Positions 1 to 13,954 of a stretch of DNA of 64,000 bases are shown one piece after another (the first letter of the stretch is position 1; the number at the start of each line of letters is the position of its first letter). The DNA is from Adineta steineri. Taxonomy: Eukaryota; Rotifera; Eurotatoria; Adinetida; Adinetidae. The stretch lies in NCBI GenBank assembly GCA_905250115.1, contig CAJNOI010000018.1:248001-312000 (forward strand), given 5' to 3'. The notes beneath the pieces were generated by a model. The model was not told the DNA's origin. It saw only the letters and a program-made list of their open reading frames with translations, and ran no database searches. A program made the translations under genes and the position numbers.

Positions 1-2398
<2,398 letters not shown>

Positions 2399-3198
2399 TT
2401 TGGATTCTCTTTTGTTAGAATAATAATGAATATTGATGAGGCATACTATTTAGCTTTTTTTGATCGTTAAAATAAGAAAAATGTAATGAATATTAAAAAT
2501 TTTGATTCAGATACAATTCAAAATAAAAGGTGTGGCGAATGTTTTTGATTGGCTAACTGAAAGTCAGCAATATCAATAGAACCATTTTTTTGTTATAGTT
2601 GTCACTTTATGTCGAAAAGACGAAATAATTAAATTAGTCTTATACATTTCATTTATTAACTCTACAATGTGAAAATTACGATTCTAATCTAACTAAATAG
2701 TTCAATCAAGGCATAGCATTTTCCATATGTCATTATTAAATTTATTTATCACAATGCTTTTGTCTGAGAAAAAACACAAATATTTTGATTTAATAAGATT
2801 TATATCGATATTTTTATTCGAATAAGTGTACATATTATTGTTCTGTTATTTGCGATAGGTCAATAATTTTTTAATTATACGAGATTATAGATTCTTGAAT
2901 CAAATTTATATTCAATATATTCTTCCGAATTATAAGTATTTATCAAATGAAAAAAAATAAAATAAAATAAAATGAAGCTTTACAAAATATTATTACAATG
3001 ACATTGAAAGTTACTTTCAATCGTTATTCTTCGATATGACTTCATTGTACCATTGACCATAGCTGAATATAAACAAATCATATATCAATTATGTAAATCT
3101 TACTTAGAATATTGATCTTATTTCTAAAATAGAAAAAAAAGAGATTATGCATATAGTTTTTCGTTTGATTAATGTCTTAAAGTTATTGAAATACTTAC
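2399..3198. other. Intergenic and 3' region, no gene seen
   Basis: AT-rich sequence between the ZnT5 start and the threonine-rich gene. Part of it (about 3030-3198) must hold the unresolved last exon of the threonine-rich gene. One candidate exon begins at about 3060 after a TTCAG acceptor. No other coding frame or RNA gene is visible. Confidence 0.5.
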
Positions 3199-5289
3199 AT
3201 ACTGTTGTACCTTCCATATCAGTGACAGTTATGAGATTTGTTGTAGTCGAAGTTTCTTCTTTATCAGTTGAGTAGTTTAATATTACTGAGATTTCGGAGG
3301 TAGTAGTAGTGGTGGACTCTAATGTGCTTGTTACTTCTGGTGTAGTTGTAGAATTTAATGATATAGTATTTATATCTGAATTCGTTTCTGAATTCCATGT
3401 AGCTGTTATATCTAAATCAGTGACGAATTTAAACAAGATTTGATCCGGTAATGTATTCGTAGAATCTTCACTGCTAGTTAATGTTTCAGTAACAATAGAT
3501 TCTGACATTATTGTAATGTCGGAAATAGCTGTTGATTCTAATGTTGTTGATGTCGTCGTAGAATTGAATGTGCTATTAGTTACTGTTACACTAAACTGAT
3601 CTACAATGTCGGTTGCGTCTGTTGCAATTGAATTGTCAGAAGCTACCGTATTTTCGAATGAGGATATTGATGCGGGCGTCACTGATGCAGTATCAATCGC
3701 TGCTAAGATAGAAGAATCTACAGTATTGATTGATTCCGTTAGTATTTCACTGTTCAGTAGTGTTACGAATTCTAATGAAGCCGTAGATTCTGATACTGTT
3801 GATGTAGTTGTAGTATCAACTGCAGTACTGATGGAGTTTGTTGTGGTTGTAGTGTCGGATTCAATTGTAGTTTCAGCATCAGACGTTGTTGTTGATGTTG
3901 ATGTTGATGTTGATGTTGATGTTGATGTTGATGNNNNNNNNNNTGATGTTGATGTTGATGTTGATGTTGATGTTGATGTTGTTGATGTTGTTGTTGTTTT
4001 TGTTGTCGTTGTCGTTGTTGTCTTTGTTGTTGTTGTCGTTGTTGTTTTTGTTGTTGTTGTGCTTGTTGTGGAAGTTGTTGTTGTGCTTGTTGTTGAAGTT
4101 GTTGTTGTAGTTGTTGCTGTTGTTGTTGTCGTTGTTGCTGTTGTTGTTGTTGTTGACGTCGTTGATGTAGTTGTTACTTTGAATATAAATAAAATTTCAA
4201 ATACATTTTCATCCTCTTATAACTGTGCTTATAATGATTTTCTTTATAGTCGTATTTGATTCAATAAAAGTATCATATCAAAAGTTATACGTCCCTTTGG
4301 AGTCCATTTGTATTTCATCTATGAAATTTTTAGAGAATTAAATCCGCATGACGAGAATATATCTTTGATCTATTTTTGTATCAGCTGATGATAACAAAAC
4401 TTTGAAAGTTATAAAATCATCTGGGGATTTGTCTCAGTAAGTATTAATTGTTCTACTCTGGTAAAAATATAAACATAACCTTATAGTTACCTGTAGTTTT
4501 AGTTGTTTCTTGTTTATTAGCAGCTAAAATATAATTATATAAACGTTTATTATTATCTGAATATCAAAATTAAAATACAAACCGGTAAGAGTAAGTGCCG
4601 TTGCTAATGTTACAATAATAAATACTGCCGCTATAGATGCCATAATGAAATAGCAACTTTTTTGTGTAATTCGACAGATCGTTTTCGGTCTAAAATATAT
4701 ATTCATTTCTATTCTAAGTGAAAATTCTTTTTCAATGCAAAACTTACTTTCGTAATCTTTCATTTGCATTCTCACTAGTCTTCTAAGTAAAATCATTGTA
4801 AATGTGCCATATAGTAATTAGAGAACGTTTTAAATATATACTTACTATACTATTTGATGGTTCGACACGTCTTTGATCAGGAAATGACAGTCTAAAATCA
4901 TTATGATGATTAGTCGTAGGATTTATATCTTCAATCTTTTTATAAAATAAAGAAAAATAGATAAGAATCAAAGAAAGCTTTAGGATATCTTTTACTTCAA
5001 TTGGTGATTTAGTACGTGCTGCTTGAAAATAGGGTTGTAGTTTCGTTGATACATGATGTACATGAATAATTGGTTGGCTTTTACGTTTTTTAAGTGAAAC
5101 AGATGGTTTTGTTTCTTTCACTGCAGACGATACCGCTCTTTTCTTGCCATGAAAAGTAGATTTTACTGTCTGTTATGTCATATAATACAAATATATAATG
5201 AATAAAGATATTATTATAATTTTACTTACAGGTAATTGTTTTTCAGAAACTCTAATTATTGTTGCTCTCGTTCTAATAACAGACGTCAT
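3199..5289 (-). CDS. Thr/Ser-rich single-pass membrane protein, 3' end unresolved
   Basis: Not a recognised family. Exons 5289-5230, 5169-4996, 4935-4846, 4782-4748, 4689-4583, 4523-4491 and 4176-3199 join in frame. The first about 125 residues are basic and hydrophilic (KKRKSQ). A single hydrophobic segment follows (FIMASIAAVFIIVTLATAL), then about 335 residues made almost wholly of Thr and Ser. These are first pure TTT/TTS runs and then a less regular part rich in TES, TTS and NST sequons. This looks like an O-glycosylated, mucin-like stalk on a type II membrane protein (inference). A 10-N gap at 3934-3943 interrupts the repeat; with the gap counted as 10 bases the frame continues. The donor at 3198 is clear, but two acceptors compete downstream, one giving an immediate stop and the other a 27-residue tail. 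Expression is unproven. Confidence 0.68.
3886..4165. repeat. Low-complexity tandem repeat inside the Thr-rich exon
   Basis: On the plus strand TGATGT units (about 3890-3985) run into a long, impure TGT/CGT trinucleotide tract to about 4165. Read on the minus strand this codes alternating Thr-Ser and then poly-Thr. The plus-strand Val/Asp and Leu/Met frames are its shadows. Confidence 0.9.
3934..3943. other. Assembly gap, 10 N
   Basis: Ten N inside the TGATGT repeat. True repeat number is unknown. Confidence 0.99.
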
Positions 5290-6399
5290 TTTATTTAATT
5301 AAGAAATTGTTTACAATTATTATTTTTAAGAATTGATTGTATTTGCCTTTCTCCAAAAAGAATACTGATCGACTGATCAAAATCGGATTATTGATTTGAG
5401 ATTGAGAATATGAGAAGAAAAAAAGAAGACTTAAAAATAACAATAAAGTCAAAGAAGAATACAAGTATTATTTAAATTTTTTCATTGCTATAGTTCAAAT
5501 GAAAGTACTTATATTTACTACGCACTTTACTACATATAATACAAAGTTGATCTTAATATATAGAATTGTTACTTAATTAGATAAAGTATATGTATCATTC
5601 TTTTGATTTATTATCTATAGTTATTATTAAAAAATGTCCTCGACGTCCATTAATCATATTAATATTTTTTATTTTTTTCATGTATTCCAAATGAATTATA
5701 AAACAAACAAATAGCAAAAACATTGTATGGCTTATTTAGATATTTTCTCGTAGAAATCATAATTATACAGATTCTCAAAAATAAATTTTTTGCGAAAAAA
5801 TATTGTTACAGAATATATTTAATTTATACAATCTTTCAATTCAATACAACTAACAATATATATATTATAGTTTATTTACATTCAAATAAATTAAAAAAAA
5901 ACTAGTCGGTAGGTTAAAAAGAACATTCAGTATTATAATGAATATTTGCTAATGCAAATAAATTTTGTGATTGAATATACTATCCTATATAATGTTCTAA
6001 TGCACTGAAGTATTCCATATCGAAATACATAAGTCGAATAAACTAAGAAACAAATGTAAAACATTCTAGTATGATAATAATTGAAATGTGTAGTTTTTCT
6101 ATTCTTTTATCTTTTTTGTATTTATTCGTTTTTTAATTAAATACTTGTATTATTTGTCTTTAACAAAACTTGAGTATACTGTATACTCCCACGTATTTAA
6201 TCACATTTAAAGACTCCTCCATGACGATTACTTCTTTTAGTTTTTTGTCCTCATCATTACAGTACAAAAACATGTTTGTCGTTGTCATACAACATCAACT
6301 AAATGTTACCTTGAAATAGAATTATAATCGGCAGTAAGAAGCTAAATAAAAGTTTCAAATCTTCGTCATTTATCTTTACTATTGAATATTATAATAAAA
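5290..6399. other. Intergenic region, no gene seen
   Basis: Very AT-rich spacer between divergent genes. The only open frame of note (5723-5905) is built of Ile, Tyr, Asn and Lys codons expected from AT-rich noise. Confidence 0.6.
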
Positions 6400-6757
6400 A
6401 TGAATGTCTTGACTATTCTTCCATTTTTTCTACTTATTCTATTATCTAATCTAAAGCAAACAATTGGAAAAACTGATTGTCGATGTGAATGTTGTACATC
6501 ACAAAATTGTAATCCTACATTAATAGGCACTCATAATTTATGGTTTTGTTCCGAAACAACATCATGTACAAAAAGTGAATGTATTAATTGGCATCCTGCT
6601 AGTTGTCCGAGAGAAGATGCATCTGGACAAACACGAGCAATATGTGTATCTAATGCTGAACGTCGGCTGCCAATGGTATTTATTATTATAAAAATAAATT
6701 TTATTATTTTTTTTATTAAAAATAAATTTTAAATAGATTTTATCTTTATGTTTGTAA
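6400..6757 (+). CDS. Small secreted cysteine-rich protein
   Basis: Unrecognised family. Exon 1 is 6400-6675 and exon 2 is 6737-6757, giving 98 residues ending ILSLCL. The ATG at 6400 starts a typical signal peptide (LTILPFFLLILLS) with likely cleavage near residue 22-25. The mature part carries Cys in the pattern CRCECC...C...C...C...C...C...C, suggesting several disulfide bonds. A continuous reading through the intron is also open, but it turns into Ile/Lys/Asn noise, and the acceptor AAATAG at 6731-6736 gives a short in-frame end. A polyadenylation signal follows at 6773. It could be an extracellular binding or defence peptide; there is no sequence evidence for either. Confidence 0.62.
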
Positions 6758-6772
6758 AACTTCTCTGTATAC

Positions 6773-6778
6773 AATAAA
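6773..6778 (+). terminator. Polyadenylation signal AATAAA
   Basis: AATAAA 16 bases after the stop codon of the small cysteine-rich gene. Confidence 0.6.
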
Positions 6779-7009
6779 AGATGATTACTTAAACATTTTT
6801 CTTCTTACACTTGATAAAAGATATTTTTATGTCATAAATAGAGGATATGTCGAATAGACATATAAAGAATTCTAAATCAATATATGTATATATATTTGAA
6901 CACGTGATTCCTTGACATATTGTTAACAAAAATGTGTTTATTCGTCTTTACCTTGACGTGAGTATTGTACAAAATTCTTTTCTATTCATTCAATTTCTTT
7001 TCTCACAAA

Positions 7010-7270
7010 ATGAACATTTGGCGTATAATCATTTTTATTTTGTATTCATTAGTTGCTTGTTTTTTTAAAGTATTCTTTCCACATAATCCTCGTCATTCAC
7101 TTCAAAAAATCGATTATCCACTTTGGAATACAACTACGACAATAATAGTACCTATACGTCGACCATCAACTATGCCTCAAATTCGGTTGGATTGGTTAGA
7201 AAAATTTGGTCTAATAAAAAAAACATCGACATCAACTATGGCAACAAATTTATTTAAACAACGATTTTGA
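7010..7270 (+). CDS. Small signal-anchored or secreted protein, 86 residues
   Basis: Unrecognised. Single exon. The ATG at 7010 opens with a hydrophobic stretch of about 18 residues (IIIFILYSLVACFF) that could be a signal peptide or membrane anchor. A Pro, Thr and Arg-bearing tail with an NTTTT sequon follows, ending in KQRF. An in-frame ATG at 6965 would add 15 residues but places charged and aromatic residues before the hydrophobic core, so 7010 is preferred. AATAAA at 7302 follows the stop. It lies in the same orientation as the small Cys-rich gene 250 bp upstream, but the two proteins are not alike. Confidence 0.5.
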   Translation: MNIWRIIIFILYSLVACFFKVFFPHNPRHSLQKIDYPLWNTTTTIIVPIRRPSTMPQIRLDWLEKFGLIKKTSTSTMATNLFKQRF

Positions 7271-7301
7271 TTTAATTTTTTCTAATTTAATTTATAGAAC
7301 A

Positions 7302-7307
7302 AATAAA
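7302..7307 (+). terminator. Polyadenylation signal AATAAA
   Basis: AATAAA 32 bases after the stop codon of the 86-residue ORF. Confidence 0.5.
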
Positions 7308-7496
7308 TATTTAACAACATGTTAAGATTATATTTTATTTTAACAGTCATTTCCATGATTGAATAATCTGTTTGCTTGTCTTACGATCAATCGATAACTA
7401 ATTTTCATCGTTGATAGTAAATGATGAGAAAAAGTATTCGAAATTACTTAATGTTTAAACTAAAACTGAGAAATCAATTGATTCATGGTTTTCTAC

Positions 7497-7788
7497 CAGA
7501 GCTGTAACCGGACCGGTTTGCAAAAGTTGTGTAATTATGAACTTTTCAATAAAATAATATTGTTCATTTTTGAAACAAAAGAACGAAAATTTCGTTTTTC
7601 GATGTAAACTTAAATTTTTCTATACATTAAACATCCCCTAAAAAAATTTATATTATCTGCTATTTACAATACCTCGATAATCAGAAAAGATAGGTGTAAA
7701 AATCAATTCATGGATAAAAGGTCTACGTCTAGAAGTTTTTTCAGACCGGCCGGACCGGTCTGAATTTTATTGACCGGTTATAATTCTG
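7497..7788. mobile_element. hAT-like MITE, 292 bp, non-autonomous
   Basis: The ends form terminal inverted repeats: left CAGAGCTGTAACCGG and right, reverse-complemented, CAGAATTATAACCGG (12 of 15 match). The flanks are 8-bp target-site duplications with one mismatch, TTTTCTAC (7489-7496) and TATTCTAC (7789-7796). Eight-base duplications and CAGnG-type ends are features of the hAT superfamily. The ACCGGACCGGT motifs just inside each end, including a palindrome at 7742-7762, add to the symmetry. No transposase is encoded. Confidence 0.75.
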
Positions 7789-8511
7789 TATTCTACTAAT
7801 ATTAATAAAAGACAGTTGACATTCATCAATCTCTAACAACGTGAATAATATCTTCTTATATGCAGGTGTCAAATATGTCATTGACATACTATCTTCAATA
7901 TGTACACTAATCAATTTAAAGTCTGTCGTTAAAATCTAGATCATTCATTGAATTATTCCAATCGATAATGAATCTATTCCAATTACTTACAATAATCTTA
8001 TACTGTCTAGTATCTAAATATTATTAAATAGTAATTAAACAGTTGTACTTCATAATTGGTAGTATCACGCAGAACATGAAAGATAGATTAGAAATATAAT
8101 ATTATCGTATTTTGATCGATTTGAAGAACAAAATCTAATATTTATTCTTGTATATACAGTTTAATATGATTATATAGTCGTTTCTAGTCTTTTAGACGTA
8201 TTACCTCGATGCAAAAGATAACATCGCATTATATTTCATCGATGAATTATTACTCACTATTTTGCAAGTACTCATTTTTCTCTTGAATTGCTTCACATGA
8301 GTGAATCACTTATTTAAATAAAAGAATAAACAAAAATTGAATTTTAACTATATTATTATTCATTACATTCACGTAGATGAGAAGGTAATTTTCATAAAGC
8401 TACACGTGCATTTATTGATTGTATAATGATTCATAAAAACAATGAGATTTATTCTGTATTAGTAATAATTTATAATCAGAAAACTACTGTCGAAGGAAAT
8501 GTCTTTTTTTT

Positions 8512-10691
8512 TTAAAACGAATTATAATTATCCACAATAAATAATAGCGATTGAAATTGGTTCGTTTTTGTATGTTCAGCACCAAATGTTGCTTGAACAA
8601 TACGTAGTGCTTGTGTATAATATTTTTTTGCTTCATCTAATTTTAATTGTTTATTATTTTGTTTGGAATTTTTCTTATGAGATTCAGCAACAAGTTTCAT
8701 ACAAATATCACCGAGATTTGAATAAACATCACAAACTTCAATGTGTTCAGTACCTAATGCAACTAAAAGAATTTGTAATGCTTCTTTTATATATTCATAA
8801 GCTTTTTCATAATCATCCATCATTGCATATGAAAGACCAAGAGAATTAAGAAACATACCATATTTATAATGTTTATTACCAAATTCTTTTTTAATAATAT
8901 CTAAAGCTCGATTTATATAATCAATAGCTTCTTTATAATTTTCTAAAATGAATAAAATCATAAAAAGTTAATAGTGAATTACAAAAAAAACAAACCAAGC
9001 TGATGTTGAACTTGTCCAATATTATGTAAAATTTCTGCTGCTTCTGAATGTTGTGGACCAAGTGTTTTTTCAATAGAATTTAATGCACGTTGATAAAGTT
9101 GTAATGCCGAATCAAATCGATTACGTTTACGATCTAAATCAGCTAGATTATTATAATAAATACCTAATTTATAATGTTCTTGATCATGACCAAATGTATC
9201 ATGTACAATTTTTATAGCACGTTTATAATAACTTTCAGCACCTGTATAATCAGCTCGTTTTTTTAAAACTAAACCCATAGAATTAAGAACTTCGGCAACT
9301 TCAATATGATTTGGACCAAATGCTTTTTCTAATGAAGCTAAAGCTTCTTTATAAGTTGCCTCAGCTTTCTTAAAATCACTCTGCTAAATAAATTTTAATA
9401 AGAAAAAAGTGGAAATATAGAGATATATGTATATTTATTACCTTTCGATAGATATCTCCAACATTTGTTAAATAAATTCCAATAGTTGGATGTTCTTGTC
9501 CATAATAATGTTTAGCAATTTTAATTGCATGTTTTAAATAATCTAATGCTTCATTGTATTTACCTTCTTTCTTAAGTAACATACCAAGATTATTCATAAT
9601 ATCAGCTATAGATGGATGATTTTGTCCGTAAAGAGATTCCATTTGATTAAGAGATTTAAGATAAAGATCTCTTGCTTCATCATAATTACCTTTCTTTCGA
9701 TGAATATCTAAATAAATTCAATAATTATATAGAATAAAAATAAGCAAAAAATATTATTTACCAGCAAGATTAGATATTATATCAGACCATAAGTCAGAAT
9801 GTATGTCAACAATTTCAAGCGCTTGATTGTATGCTGTAATAGCTTGATCGTACTTTCAATGAGAAAATTTAAGATAAAGTTTTTTGAGAAAAGAAATTTT
9901 CTTACTTCGGAACATTTTTTAGCAACAAGACCAAATGCATTGAGAATTTCCGCTTTAGTTTGAGATTGATCGTCAGCTGATAAGAGTTCAAGTGCTTGTT
10001 GAAAAGTATCTTTTGCTTGTCCATATTGAGCTTTTTTAATATATAAATATCCTTTTGCTAAGAGTATTTCAATACGTTTAGGAATAGATTTCGCTAAAGA
10101 ATAAGCTTTTGTATATAATTCTAATGCTTGATCATAATGACTATCATCTCGTTCAATTTGAGCTTCAAGTATAATTATTTCTGATGAATTTTTCTTATCT
10201 TTAATTAATTGTAAACATTCTCGTGCATCGTTAAATTCATGTTCAGTATAAAATGATTTTGCTAAATCATAATATTCATTATCAGTCGTACGAGGCTTTT
10301 TTGTTTTATATCTCCGTAATAAAGCTCGTAATTCTACTAACTTCTTTTGATGTTTATTATCGAGTTTTTCTGGTGAATATGTACATGCTTGTTTATGTTC
10401 TGTTAAATCACATCGTGGTACTTTTGCTGGACAACCTTGTAATTTATATGGACAATCAAATTGTAGATTATCAACGAAACGTTGAATAACAATATTTTTC
10501 GTTAAAGTTTCTTCTGTTAATATTGTTGATCGACATCTCGGACAATTTTTTGTTGATGTTTGAAGCCATAATTGTATACATGAACAACAAAATAATTGAT
10601 GACAACATGGAGTTTCACGAACATCTGTAAGATAATCACAACAAATACAACATTCAATTAATAGTTGAATATCTTTTTGTGTTGCTGTCAT
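8512..10691 (-). CDS. RING and TRAF-type zinc-finger protein with KLC-like TPR repeats
   Basis: Exons 10691-9906, 9852-9762, 9707-9442, 9383-8996 and 8942-8512 give 653 residues in frame. Residues 15-54 form a RING finger (CxxC, CxH, CxxC, CPRC), expected to bind an E2 enzyme and act as a ubiquitin ligase. Residues 79-104 form a TRAF-type zinc finger (CPYKLQGC...H...C). From about residue 130 to the end there are tandem TPR units. The later ones have the kinesin-light-chain consensus (A-A-Y-Y-L-A about 42 residues apart, with GxxH before each turn, as in FGPNHIEVAEVLNSMG). The RING likely supplies catalysis and the TPR array substrate choice (inference). No named orthologue is recognised. Confidence 0.85.
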
Positions 10692-13600
10692 TATTAGATA
10701 ATTTGAAATATAACGAAAAAAAGTTTTATGTAAAGCATTTTATACTACTCTCAAGTTTCTTTTTCTTGCCCTATATTGTCATGCAGGAAAAGAAAGAATA
10801 GGTGTAATGACTCGTAACATTCGATGAATAATCAATACATCATCGAAATTATGAATATGTAAGAAAGAAAAAACTGCGTAAATTTATTCACTCAAGGTTA
10901 AAAACAACAAAACTATGTTAATATAATGATGTTTTCGTACGAAAACAAGCCACACCGACAACTTTAATCATACTAAATAAATAATATTAAGTGTATTACA
11001 AATAAATTACTCATCATCATCATCATCATTGCATCATTTCGATATTATGAATTTCAGTACATATTTTTTATTTCGCTCTTAAAAAATGATTAAATGGTCT
11101 CAATTTGACCTTTATTGAATTAAACATGAATTATGATTTGTCAAAGTAGAAGCAAGCACGCGCAAATATTAATCTCTATCTTTATTCTAATTAATCTTTT
11201 TCTTTCTCTACTTCGTCCAAAGGCCATCGGTAAATAAAAAAATAGAAAAGGCGAATGTCAATATACGATGAAACAGACATACACTATATAAAAGAATAGT
11301 ATGCATTGAAGATCATATTATTGAATATGTATATATATATATGTTGTCAAATCTCATCTCTCTATTTATAATTAGATTTATGCGCATATATCCATATATT
11401 TATATATATATATATATAAATGAAGGCGGCATTGGCTCTCGTCGCCTTCTTGGACATATCGACATCTGTTGCTTGCTTTCTTGTTTAAATATTAAAAAAA
11501 ATATATATATGCATGTGAGAAGCAGCAACAGATTTGCAAATGACCGATGAAAAAGAAAAGGAAAAGAAAATTTGTTGACCATCGAGCAAATACGATAGAG
11601 AATAGATTATTATTTCTTTTTTTTTTTATTTCTATAAGAGAATTTTTTTCGCATCAGGGTATGTATTTGAGGCAAAAAAAAGACAGAAGCTCATGCTGTT
11701 TCCTTTACATATACATATATATATATATATATACACGAAACGGCAACATATGGACAAAGTCATCAGTAAAATATAATTAGAAATTTGTACAAATGATGAT
11801 AATTAAGATGATCGTTTCGAAGGCTTGTTAACATATAAAATGAGAGAAAGTGCATTTCTAACAAGCCAAAAAAATTTTTATTCTTCGCGTTTTTTTTTAA
11901 ATAATGTGTACAAGCATGTTAATCTTTTACTGAGCATTTTATTTCGTTTATCCCTCATTTTTGTATTTTATAATGAACCTTCTTCTTCTTCTTCTTCTCC
12001 TCCTCTTCTTCTTCCTCCTTCATTCGTTTTTTTTTCGTATGTTCAACATAATTACCTAACATTTATATTTGTAACCAAAAAGAAGAAGAAGAAGAAGAAG
12101 AAAAAAACTGATTTAAGTTTTTCACATAAAATAGGTAAGATAGTGATGACATTTAAGGAGATATTCTAACAGATATCATACTAAAATATATAAATACAAT
12201 TTTGTTACGACGTGTGTATGTATATATCAATTCATAAAGCCTTGTATCAACATTATTAGCGTTTGTGCATGCATACACTATTCATGGATTATAGTTCGCG
12301 TGTGCATTTGCTTCGTCTAGAAGAACAATAACTATATATTTGATGATTTTAATATTATTGTGAATAATCATAGTTTAGTTTAAAATACAGACGTGCACGA
12401 TAGTTTTTCTTTTATAAATTAATAAGAAATAGAAAAGGTAAGAAATATTAACTTCTTCTTTGTGTTCGAATATGTATAACAATAAAATTTTATTAATTCT
12501 CTTATCCGATTAAGTGATATCATATATTTACTTGGAAAAAAAATGAAAAATTTTTTTCTTTACATCGACAGTTAGTCATAAAATCGAAATTTATGAATAA
12601 TTTTACAGGAAATGAACGATGAATTTTTTATTTTTATGGAAAATATAAAATATGTATTTTCTATGATTTAATAAATAAGAATAAATCGATTATCTGTCAT
12701 CTCTTTCTCTCTTGACTGATTTATATGTTTTTATGAGTTTCTCTTCATGTCTATATCTTTCTTTCTCGTATTATTATGATGAAGAATTATATATCTTTCT
12801 CTCTATCGACGTTGTTGTCATCTCATCGCAATACCATAATCATAAATGTCTGTATGTGTAGAGTATGCTCATATTTGCTTTCATAAATTCGCTCGATTGG
12901 AATAGAAGGCATATGGCTGTAAACGACATTCTTTTTTTATTCTTCACTTTTTTTTTTTTGATGTCCAATGATTATAAATACGAGTAAAGTCTCTTAGGCT
13001 GAGTACGTGTATACATTAGCAGATATTAGTCTAGTATTATTATCTATTTTATATGTTGATTAATCTTCTTTATATATATTTTTTTCTCTTCTTTCCTTTT
13101 ACTGTTACTTCTTCGTCTTTCTATCATTCTTCTTATTATTATTAAACGAACCGAGATACGTTTGTGTATCGATATTTTAATCGAAAACAAACTTCCCTAC
13201 GTTGTTGGATTGGGCGTTTGAGACAGGGAGAAGAAGAAAAAAAGCGATTGTTGGCTTATATTCATAGATATTATTGTTTCATTGCGCCCGTCCGTTTATA
13301 TGCTCGTTCTAGAAGGCGAAACACGCAATCAAAATAATATGTGTATAGATAGAGAACATTGATATAAAAAAAAAAAAAGAAAAAGAGCCAACAATGTTTT
13401 TATTGAATATAATTCATGCATTAGGAATAAGATAGATAGATTTGGGTGTGTATATATATATGTATATATACATATATATATACAGATAATATAACAGGGG
13501 CGCGATGCAAACATTTATTCTGATCAGTATGTATATATGTAAGTATTTGATTGGAGAGAATATTAGAAAATGTTTAAATCAGATTGACACATTCAGCTGA

Positions 13601-13954
13601 TTGAAATAAATTTTATATTTGTCCTCGATTGTTTACCATGTGCGTGTTAAATCGAGATATAGATTTTATATAATATGTAATATACATATATATATATATA
13701 TCTATATCGATCGAGAAGAAAAAAGGATCAGCTGTTTTCTTCTAGCAGCAGACGGCCGTCTAATAAACAATAATCGCGCGTCTCTATATCTAGTTTTAAT
13801 TCATTTTCATCGAAATCTTTCGTAGTTTTTGTTTTTTGTTAAATAATCATATTTTCTTTCATTGAATCGATAATCATCATAAATAGGTAGAATATAATAG
13901 TAACTAATTATTGTTTGTTTTTTTATTTATTTTGAACAAAAAAAAAGAATTAGA
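10692..13954. other. Long intergenic region upstream of the spalt gene
   Basis: About 3.3 kb with no supportable gene. It contains several (TA)n runs (about 11329-11342, 11398-11419, 11711-11731, 13449-13480 and 13685-13703), a pyrimidine TTC/CTC tract at 11980-12025 and a GAA run at 12078-12105. Open frames here are low-complexity. Its size and place, before a developmental transcription factor gene, fit an extended cis-regulatory region, which is inference. Confidence 0.5.
11980..12105. repeat. Pyrimidine tract and GAA microsatellite
   Basis: CTT/CCT trinucleotide tract at about 11980-12025 and a nearly pure AGA/GAA run at about 12078-12105. Confidence 0.85.

Larger units (their letters stand above)
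7271..8511. other. Intergenic region holding one MITE
   Basis: Apart from the element at 7497-7788 no gene is visible. The remainder is AT-rich spacer between convergent genes. Confidence 0.6.

Noticed and set aside
3102..3124. Short exon after the Thr-rich exon with TTTTAG and GTAAG borders
   Set aside because: Joining it to the donor at 3198 gives an immediate stop codon, so it was not added. The 3' end is left open.
3606..4259. Plus-strand Val/Asp-rich 217-residue frame
   Set aside because: Antisense shadow of the Thr/Ser-rich exon; produced by the TGATGT and TGT repeats.
6562..6774. Minus-strand frame opposite the small Cys-rich gene
   Set aside because: AT-rich antisense shadow with no domain features.
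11341..12169. Several open frames with Tyr-Ile, Ser or Lys runs
   Set aside because: They translate microsatellites (TA, TTC, GAA) and have no coding-like composition.
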